Source: Paractinoplanes deccanensis (GTDB lineage: Bacteria > Actinomycetota > Actinomycetes > Mycobacteriales > Micromonosporaceae). From it: a DNA stretch of 54,611 nt. Below are positions 49,587 through 54,611 of the stretch, piece by piece (position 1 is the stretch's first letter; every line of letters starts with the position of its first letter). The stretch lies in contig NZ_BOMI01000132.1 in assembly GCF_016862115.1 (NCBI RefSeq), positions 1 to 54,611 of the forward strand, written 5' to 3'. Made by a program: the position numbers and the translations under genes. The notes under the pieces are model-generated. The model ran no database searches, had not been told where the DNA came from, and saw nothing but the letters and a program-made list of their open reading frames with translations.

Positions 49587-49975
49587 GTCGTCTCCTCGAC
49601 AGTCGGAGGGGTCTCGTCGGCCGGCTGGTTGCGCAGATTCTCGTTGCGGAACGTCTCGTAGATCTGCGACAGCGACTGCTTCTGGGCGATCGTGAGCTCG
49701 GGGTCGGCGGCGATCGCGGCCAGCACCCCGGGCTGGCCGTCGCTGTCCAGCAGGCCGGCGCGCAGGTACATCGCGGGCGTCGACACCCGCAGCGCGCTGG
49801 CGATCTGCTGGAGCACCTCGGCACTGGGCTTGCGCAGGCCGCGCTCGATCTGGCTCAGGTACGGGTTGCTCACGCCCGCCTTGTCGGCGAGCTGGCGAAG
49901 CGAGATCTTGGCGGTCTGCCGCAGGTCACGGATGAATCCACCGATGTCCTGTGGCAGGTCCTTGGGCGCGGCCAT
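49583..49975 (-). CDS. Cro/CI-type helix-turn-helix regulator
   Basis: A 130-residue DNA-binding protein. An XRE-type helix-turn-helix fills about 10-70 (GGFIRDLRQTAKISLRQLAD, KAGVSNPYLSQIERGLRKPS, EVLQQIASALRVSTPAMYLR). The C-terminal half has LTIAQKQSLSQIYETFRNEN and an acidic tail. The ATG at 49975 lacks a ribosome site, so translation may be leaderless. It precedes the HbhA-like gene, as in mycobacteria, and an inverted repeat just upstream suggests autoregulation. Confidence 0.92.
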   Translation of the reverse strand: MAAPKDLPQDIGGFIRDLRQTAKISLRQLADKAGVSNPYLSQIERGLRKPSAEVLQQIASALRVSTPAMYLRAGLLDSDGQPGVLAAIAADPELTIAQKQSLSQIYETFRNENLRNQPADETPPTVEETT

Positions 49976-49995
49976 GCGTTCGAAGGTAGCGCGGG

Positions 49996-50034
49996 GTGCT
50001 AACTCTTGCAAGCAAAGTGCTAACAAGAGCTAGC
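49996..50034. promoter_or_regulatory. Operator candidate ahead of the HTH regulator
   Basis: GCTAACTCTTG (49998-50008) and CAAGAGCTAGC (50024-50034) form an 11-base inverted repeat with one mismatch. GTGCTAAC occurs twice (49996-50003 and 50017-50024), 21 bases apart, two turns of the helix. The site lies directly upstream of the HTH gene on its promoter side. Confidence 0.65.
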
Positions 50035-50044
50035 GTGTCCTGCC

Positions 50045-50953
50045 TCACCTGACCGCGCGGACCTCGCCGACCGGCTCCCCGCCGCCGAGGACGAGCTCCT
50101 CGATCATCGGGACCTCGACGCCGAGCCGGCGCAGCTCGTGCAGCAGAACCGGCGTCCGGGCCCGCATCCCGCCGTCGTCGATCTTGATAGCGATCGCGCC
50201 GACGCCCGGCATGGCGACCGCCACCACGCCCTCGGCGCCGCCCTTGGCCAGCAGGCCCGGCACGGCGCCCATCAGCACGGTGTCGTCCGCACCGGTGCCG
50301 GCCACCAGCTCGGGGTGGGCCCGCATCTCGTCGGCCACCCGCCGCTCGTGGCTGCCCGGCTCCGCCTCGACGAGACGACGGAACGCGCGGGCCAGTCCGG
50401 TCAGCGACACGGCCAAGACCGGCGCTCCGCAGCCGTCGACCCCGGCCGCGGCGATCGGCTCGCCGGCCAGGTCGGCCACCGCCTCGGCGATCGCCACCTG
50501 GAGCGGGTGCTTCGGGTCGAGGTAGCTCTCCAGCGGCCAGTCGTTCGCCGCGCAGGTCGCGAGCATGCCCGCGTGCTTGCCGGAGCAGTTCATCAGCACC
50601 CGCTCGGGGCCGCCGCCGGAGCGCACCCACGCGTCGCGCTCCCGGTCGTGCAGCGGCAGGGCGGTGGGGCAGCGCAGCGCGTCGACGGTCAGGCCGGCGC
50701 CCTCGAGAATCTCCCGGACCCGCCGGGCGTGGAACGGCTCGCCGTAATGGCTGCCGCTGATCAGGGCCAGGTCGGCGCCGTCGCGCGGGACCAGCCCGGC
50801 GCGCAGCATGCCGACGGTCTGCATCGGCTTGTTCGACGACCGCGGGAAGATCGGGCTGAGCACGTCGCCACGGCTCTCGCCGCCGAGCACGGCCACCGAG
50901 CCGTGGTGCACGCTCTCGACGAACCCGGAACGGACCACCTCGGCGACGATCAT
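50045..50953 (-). CDS. L-asparaginase II-family protein
   Basis: A 302-residue hydrolase of the Rhizobium etli-type asparaginase II family (distinct from the E. coli types). Family segments: VESVHHGSVAVLGG, SSNKPMQTVGMLRAG, LALISGSHYGEPFH, NCSGKHAGMLATCAANDWPL and VDGCGAPVLAVSLTGLARAF, and near the end AIKIDDGGMRARTP. It hydrolyses asparagine to aspartate and ammonia in studied members. No signal peptide. The ATG overlaps the stop of the BKACE gene (ATGA). A cotranscribed BKACE enzyme makes a small catabolic pair plausible. Confidence 0.92.
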   Translation of the reverse strand: MIVAEVVRSGFVESVHHGSVAVLGGESRGDVLSPIFPRSSNKPMQTVGMLRAGLVPRDGADLALISGSHYGEPFHARRVREILEGAGLTVDALRCPTALPLHDRERDAWVRSGGGPERVLMNCSGKHAGMLATCAANDWPLESYLDPKHPLQVAIAEAVADLAGEPIAAAGVDGCGAPVLAVSLTGLARAFRRLVEAEPGSHERRVADEMRAHPELVAGTGADDTVLMGAVPGLLAKGGAEGVVAVAMPGVGAIAIKIDDGGMRARTPVLLHELRRLGVEVPMIEELVLGGGEPVGEVRAVR

Positions 50954-51780
50954 CGGGGAACCCCCAGCAGCTCCCGCGCCTCGGCCGGGGTCAGCGGCGG
51001 ACGCTGCGCCAACTGGGCGAAACCCACCGCCCGCGCGACGAGCTGCATGTTGGACTCCACCGGACGGCCCTTCGCGTACGTGATCGTGTCTTCCATGCCG
51101 ACCCGCAGGTGGCCACCGGCCGACAGCGACGCGAGCATGACCGGGATCGTGCTGCGGCCGATGCCGGTGGCCGAGAACGTCGTGCCCGACGGCAGGTCAC
51201 GGATCGCCTGCTCGCAGGCGACCAGCGCGGCCGCGGTGCCGGGCATCCCACCGGGCACCCCCATCACCAGGTCGACGTGCACGTGACCGCCGAACGGCAG
51301 GCCGTGCTGCGAGAGCAGCCGCTGGAGCGAGGCGAGCTGGCCCAGGTCGAAGATCTCGTACTCCGGCACGATGCCCCGCTCCTGCATGCGGGTGTGCAGG
51401 TCGACGATGAACTCCCAGCGGTTGAGGAAGACGCCGTCGCCGAAGTTGACGGTGCCCATCGTGCAGGAGGCCATCTCGGGACCGGCGTCGAGCACGGCGA
51501 GCCGGTCGGACTCCGGATCGGTGACCGCCCCGCCCGAGGAGAGCTGGACGATCAGGTCGGTGGATTCGCGCAACGCCGCCACGGTCGCGCGCAGCCGGCC
51601 CTGATCGAGGGTCGGCTCGGCGCGGTCGTCACGGATGTGCACATGGATGATCGAGGCGCCCAGCGCCTCGCACTCCTTGGCGGTCGCCACGAGCTCGTCG
51701 AGGGTCACGGGCAGCGCGGGTACGGCTGCCTTGCTGCTCTCGGCGCCGGTCGGAGCGACGGTGATCACGGTACCGGTCAT
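50950..51780 (-). CDS. BKACE-family (beta-keto acid cleavage) enzyme
   Basis: A 276-residue metalloenzyme of the 3-keto-5-aminohexanoate cleavage family (DUF849). TIM-barrel hallmarks: VITVAPTGAES start, GASIIHVHIRDDRAEPTLDQ with the metal-binding His pair, LIVQLSSGGAVTDPESDR, MASCTMGTVNFG, and HVHVDLVMGVPGGMPG. It cleaves a beta-keto acid with acetyl-CoA in studied members; the exact substrate is not predictable from motif alone. It is translationally coupled to the asparaginase downstream. Confidence 0.93.
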   Translation of the reverse strand: MTGTVITVAPTGAESSKAAVPALPVTLDELVATAKECEALGASIIHVHIRDDRAEPTLDQGRLRATVAALRESTDLIVQLSSGGAVTDPESDRLAVLDAGPEMASCTMGTVNFGDGVFLNRWEFIVDLHTRMQERGIVPEYEIFDLGQLASLQRLLSQHGLPFGGHVHVDLVMGVPGGMPGTAAALVACEQAIRDLPSGTTFSATGIGRSTIPVMLASLSAGGHLRVGMEDTITYAKGRPVESNMQLVARAVGFAQLAQRPPLTPAEARELLGVPR

Positions 51781-51795
51781 GGCACCGATCCTGCC

Positions 51796-52836
51796 TCAGG
51801 CGGCCTCGATCGCGGCGGCGGACTCCCCCACCCTCAGCTCGGCGTCGTCGGCGACGTTGCGCTTGAGCACGGCGAGGGCGACCAGGCCCAGCTCGTGGTG
51901 GCGGACCGCGGTGCCCACGAAGCCCACCTCGCGATCACCGAGCACCACCGGCGCGCCCTTGGCCGGCGGCTGGTCGGTGGCGACCCCGTCGAGGTGCAGC
52001 AGCACCAGGCGGCGCGGCGGGCGGCCCAGGTGGTGCACCCGGGCGACCGTCTCCTGCCCCCGGTAGCAGCCCTTGTCGAGGTGCACGGCGGTGGCGACGA
52101 AGTCGGCCTCGGCCGGGATGGTGCGGTGGTCGGTCTCCCAGCCCAGCCGCGGGATGCGGTGCTCCACCCGGATCGCCTCGTAGGCCCACAGGCCGGCGAG
52201 CGGCACGCCCAGCTTCTCGATCACCGAGGTCTTCGCCTCGCGGGGCACGAGCAGATCCACACCCAGCGGTACGCGGCGCGCGAGGCCGCCCTCGAACGGC
52301 GTCACGTCGTAGACGCTCGTGGCATGACCCGGCACCTCGCCGGCGGCGAACTTGGCACCGGGAACCGGGCTCACCCGCGGCGCCGCGAGACCGGGGAAGA
52401 GATCGGCCGCCCCCGGGCCGACCACGGACAGCGCGGCGATCTCTTTGCTCGCGTCACGCGGCTCCACCCGGGTGAAGAACCGCATCATCTCCAGATACTT
52501 CAGCAGACCGGCGCCGGCGCCCGGCTCGGTGTCGAGCCAGGCGGTGGTGCCGTCCTCCGTCACGTACGCGTGCTGCTCGACGTGACCGTGGGGCGAGAGG
52601 ACCAGCAGCTCACTGCCCTGATTTGCGGACAAGTCCGACAAATGCTGAGTGGTCAGGGTGTGCAGCCAGGAGGCGCGCTCCTCGCCCGGCACCGCGATCA
52701 CGTCCCGGTTCGACCGGTCGACCAGGCCCACGGCGGTCGCCAGGACGCGCTGCTCGCGCATCGGGTCGCCGTAGTGCACCGGCACACCGGCGTCGGCGGA
52801 CGACGGGTCGAGATCCTCGGCCATCACCACGGTCAT
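51796..52836 (-). CDS. ygfZ: YgfZ/GcvT-domain folate-binding protein
   Basis: A 346-residue cytoplasmic protein of the YgfZ family, which uses tetrahydrofolate in iron-sulfur cluster maintenance. The diagnostic motif is KGCYRGQE at about 252-259. Upstream are VGLVDRSNRDVIAVPGEERA and FLHTL-like WLHTLTTQHLSDL, with LGWETDHRTIPAEADF in the middle. The ATG has AAGGAG upstream and is 1 base past the Fur stop, so it is cotranscribed with the Fur gene. An iron link with Fur fits (inference). Confidence 0.94.
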   Translation of the reverse strand: MTVVMAEDLDPSSADAGVPVHYGDPMREQRVLATAVGLVDRSNRDVIAVPGEERASWLHTLTTQHLSDLSANQGSELLVLSPHGHVEQHAYVTEDGTTAWLDTEPGAGAGLLKYLEMMRFFTRVEPRDASKEIAALSVVGPGAADLFPGLAAPRVSPVPGAKFAAGEVPGHATSVYDVTPFEGGLARRVPLGVDLLVPREAKTSVIEKLGVPLAGLWAYEAIRVEHRIPRLGWETDHRTIPAEADFVATAVHLDKGCYRGQETVARVHHLGRPPRRLVLLHLDGVATDQPPAKGAPVVLGDREVGFVGTAVRHHELGLVALAVLKRNVADDAELRVGESAAAIEAA

Positions 52837-52837
52837 C

Positions 52838-53257
52838 TCACAGCTCCTTGCAGTCTCCGCAGACCCCGAAGAGCGAGACGTGGCCCACGTCGACCCGGAA
52901 ATCCCGCTCGGCGAGCAGCCGGTCGGTGACCGGGCGCATCACTGAAGGGTCTACCTCGGAAATCGACCCGCATCCACGGCAGACCAGGTGAACGTGCTGA
53001 TCCTCACCCGCGGTGTGATAGGTCGGCGACCCGTGCGACAGGTGGGTGTGGTTGACCAGCCCGAGCTCCTCGAGGAGCTCGAGCGTGCGGTAGACGGTGG
53101 TGATGTTGACCCCGGCCGCTCGCTCACGCACGTGGTTGTGCACCTGCTCGGGCGTGGCGTGACCGAGCTCGTGAACCGCTTCCAGGATCAGCTGGCGCTG
53201 CGGCGTGAGCCGCAGGCCACGCTCCCGGAGCATGGCGGCAAGCGAAGTGGCGGACAC
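52838..53257 (-). CDS. Fur-family metal-responsive regulator (FurB/Zur-like)
   Basis: A 139-residue dimeric repressor. The N-terminal winged helix has LRLTPQRQLILEAVHELGHA and NITTVYRTLELLEELGLVNH. The metal domain has GEDQHVHLVCRGCGSISEVD, and a C-terminal CGDC: two CxxC pairs form the structural zinc site. The His cluster HVHLVC is present. Zinc versus iron sensing cannot be decided. The GTG has no clear ribosome site and may be leaderless. It is followed by ygfZ, 1 base apart. Confidence 0.94.
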   Translation of the reverse strand: MSATSLAAMLRERGLRLTPQRQLILEAVHELGHATPEQVHNHVRERAAGVNITTVYRTLELLEELGLVNHTHLSHGSPTYHTAGEDQHVHLVCRGCGSISEVDPSVMRPVTDRLLAERDFRVDVGHVSLFGVCGDCKEL

Positions 53258-53284
53258 GTTACGAAGGTTACGCCGTTTCGGCCC

Positions 53285-53878
53285 TCAGCCACCGACCCGC
53301 AGCAGCCGCGCGGACATGTGCGGGCGCAGGCCGCTCTTGTCGACCGCCTGCTCGTGGGCGTAGAGCAGGGCACCCTCGACGATGCCGAAGAGCCGCTGCC
53401 CGCCGGTCACATGCAGACCCGAGGGCGTGTACGCGACGGCGTCGGCCTCCATCTCGAGCCGCGTGGTGCCGATCGTCTTGCCGACGTACAGCTCGGCGAC
53501 CCCGTCCGCGGTGATCATCGTGGCTTCCATCTCGTCGGTCGGCCGCCCGTCGACGAGCACCGGCCGCCAGAACCCGGACTCGACGATCCACTCGCCGGCC
53601 GGCTGCGACTGGTCGTCGAGCAGCCACGACCGCGAGTCCCACCGCAGGAACGGACGGCCGTCGTGGCTGATCCGGATCTCCTGGGCGAAGTCGTAGTCCT
53701 TCTCCTCCGGGAAGCCGCCCTGGCCCCGGCCGCGCCACAGGCCGACGAACGGCAGCAGGCCCAGCAGGGCGGGGTGCAGGTCGGGACCGGAACGCAGATC
53801 GTGCGTGTCCTCGTACGGATAAGAATCCACCGGCGGCGCGTTCAGCCAGGGCGGCGGGCCCAACGGATTTTCGCTCAC
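53285..53878 (-). CDS. Nitrobindin-family (FABP-like, heme-binding) protein
   Basis: A 197-residue beta-barrel protein. The first strand has the family motif LLPFVGLWRGRGQGGFPEEK (GxWxGxGxG). Further segments are FLRWDSRSWLLDDQSQPAGE, ESGFWRPVL, ELYVGKTIGT, and the C-terminal RPHMSARLLRV, where the His is the likely heme ligand. Members bind ferric heme and may scavenge reactive nitrogen species. The GTG at 53878 has GGGGG upstream and overlaps the stop of a 34-residue ORF. Confidence 0.9.
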   Translation of the reverse strand: MSENPLGPPPWLNAPPVDSYPYEDTHDLRSGPDLHPALLGLLPFVGLWRGRGQGGFPEEKDYDFAQEIRISHDGRPFLRWDSRSWLLDDQSQPAGEWIVESGFWRPVLVDGRPTDEMEATMITADGVAELYVGKTIGTTRLEMEADAVAYTPSGLHVTGGQRLFGIVEGALLYAHEQAVDKSGLRPHMSARLLRVGG

Positions 53879-53979
53879 CAACGCCCCCTAGCAACACGCA
53901 GAGCCAAATAGCCGAAACCGCCGGCGAGGCCGCCCAGACCGGCGACCAACAAGCTCACGAACCCAATCTCCGTAACCAT
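53875..53979 (-). CDS. 34-residue single-helix membrane ORF ahead of nitrobindin
   Basis: An ATG at 53979 opens a 34-codon frame. It encodes one hydrophobic, Gly/Leu-rich helix (FVSLLVAGLGGLAGGFGYLA) followed by a basic end (LRVARGRW). The TGA overlaps the GTG of nitrobindin, the pattern of translational coupling. The ribosome site is weak. It is too short for ordinary gene finders. Function unknown; it could be a real small membrane protein or a leader peptide for the downstream gene. Confidence 0.62.
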   Translation of the reverse strand: MVTEIGFVSLLVAGLGGLAGGFGYLALRVARGRW

Positions 53980-54005
53980 GACCGGAACATCTTATGCTGG
54001 CGCTC

Positions 54006-54368
54006 ATGGCACGCTTGCTGGTCGTCAAGGCAACCGCGGGGGCGGACGCTCCCGAGCGCTGTTCGCAGGCTTTCACCGTGGCGAGCACGGCCGCCGCGTC
54101 CGGCGTGGACGTGTCGTTCTGGCTCACCGGCGAGTCCACCTGGTTCGCCCTGCCCGGCCGGGCGGCACAGTTCGAGCTGCCGCACGCGGCGCCCCTGCCC
54201 GACCTGATCGACCTGCTGCTGGCCAGCGGCCGGGTGACGGCCTGCACCCAGTGCGCCGCCCGCCGCGACATCAAGCCCGACGACGTCCTCCCCGGCATCC
54301 GCATCGCCGGCGCCGCCGTCTTCGTCGAGGAGATCATGGGCGAGGGCGCCCAAGCGGTCGTCTACTGA
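54006..54368 (+). CDS. DsrE-family sulfur-relay-like protein
   Basis: A 120-residue cytoplasmic protein of the DsrE/DsrF-like family. It shows ARLLVVKATAGADAPERCSQ, then AFTVASTAAASGVDVSFWLT, a Cys in VTACTQCAARRDI, and the C-terminal VEEIMGEGAQAVV. The ATG at 54006 is preferred, with a TATGCT hexamer about 8 bases upstream that could give a leaderless message. An ATG at 53994 is the alternative. It is divergent from the nitrobindin group. Its stop overlaps the end of the next, convergent gene. Confidence 0.85.
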   Translation: MARLLVVKATAGADAPERCSQAFTVASTAAASGVDVSFWLTGESTWFALPGRAAQFELPHAAPLPDLIDLLLASGRVTACTQCAARRDIKPDDVLPGIRIAGAAVFVEEIMGEGAQAVVY

Positions 54369-54611
54369 CCACACCCGGTGGTGACGCTGACCCGCAGCAA
54401 GTCGCCGTCCGGAGTGATGACGAGCGAGGACCCACCGACCCGGTAGGCCCGGACCGAGCCATCCGCCCGGACCACCTCGGCCCCATCGGTGAGCGGAGCC
54501 AGGGCCGCCGGCAAATCCTTGGGCACAGGCACCCCAGAAGCGACATAGGTAGTCGTGACCGACTTGTCGCCCGCCCCACCCGGTCCCGCATTCGCCCCAG
54601 CGCCCGGCCCC
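54362..54611 (-). CDS. 3' end of an unidentified gene (N-terminus beyond the window)
   Basis: An open frame of 82 codons enters from the right edge and ends at TAG (54362-54364). The visible part has a Gly/Ala/Pro-rich stretch, then a small beta-rich domain (SVTTTYVASGVPVPKDLPAA, LTDGAEVVRADGSVRAYRVG, SLVITPDGDLLRVSVTTGCG) ending in a Cys. I do not recognise it. It overlaps the DsrE-family stop by 7 bases in convergent orientation. Codon use and third-position GC agree with a real gene. Confidence 0.6.
   Translation of the reverse strand, partial: GPGAGANAGPGGAGDKSVTTTYVASGVPVPKDLPAALAPLTDGAEVVRADGSVRAYRVGGSSLVITPDGDLLRVSVTTGCGQ

Noticed and set aside
54334..54591. 85-residue minus-strand frame near the right edge
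   Set aside because: Arg/Ser/Pro-rich shadow frame. The neighbouring minus-strand frame ending at 54362 has normal composition and continues off the edge.

Overview
The window is high-GC, densely coded DNA from a motile, Gram-positive filamentous actinomycete. Three things point to Actinoplanes or a close relative: a complete Gram-positive flagellar set with no P- or L-ring genes, mycothiol-type, HbhA-type and FurB-type actinobacterial genes on the right flank, and many GTG/TTG starts. The genus is inferred, not proven. No rRNA, tRNA, CRISPR array, insertion sequence or phage gene was seen.

Layout. 1-1036: 5' part of a chemoreceptor gene (minus). 1163-4779 (minus): flgN-flgK-flgL-fliW-csrA. 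5059-8554 (plus): fliC-fliD-fliS and a fliT-position gene, with strong terminators after fliC and at the end. 8749-14555 (plus): flgB-flgC-fliE-fliF-fliG-fliH-fliI. 14680-18154 (plus): fliJ, a peptidase/muramidase fusion, and fliK. A 19-bp bidirectional terminator separates this from the long minus-strand half, read right to left: cheA-cheW-unknown-cheB-cheR-cheY-cheX-cheY-cheX-like (39337 to 31847); flgD-flgE (31726 to 29968); flbD-motA-motB-fliL (29766 to 27195); fliM-fliN-fliO-fliP-fliR-flhB (27083 to 22215); flhA, a FlhF-like protein and a two-helix membrane protein (22073 to 18213). An orphan OmpR-type regulator (39429-40127) closes the motility island.

Nine sites fit a FliA/WhiG-type promoter close to CTCA-N16/17-GCCGAA. 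They sit ahead of flgN, fliC, flgB, fliJ, flhA, fliM, flbD, flgD and cheA, so the island looks like one coordinated sigma regulon. Neither a fliA nor a flgM gene is in the window. The csrA-fliW pair beside fliC suggests the CsrA-FliW-flagellin translational loop.

Unusual points in the motility part: no fliQ between fliP and fliR; no flgF/flgG; a FlhF-like protein with no Walker A motif; FliM without the N-terminal CheY-binding peptide; a cytoplasmic-looking NlpC/P60-SLT fusion in the place of FlgJ; two tandem CheY-CheX pairs; and an unrecognised 290-aa protein inside the che operon.

From 40529 to the right end the content is ordinary actinobacterial chromosome: a secreted SCP protein, murB, a maleylpyruvate isomerase-like protein, a GH1 glycosidase with its LacI regulator, an aldo/keto reductase, an EI24/CysZ-like membrane protein, a hydrolase-DUF2516-HbhA-HTH cluster, an asparaginase-BKACE pair, and a YgfZ-Fur-nitrobindin-DsrE group that includes a 34-aa membrane ORF. 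The last 250 bases hold the 3' end of an unidentified minus-strand gene.
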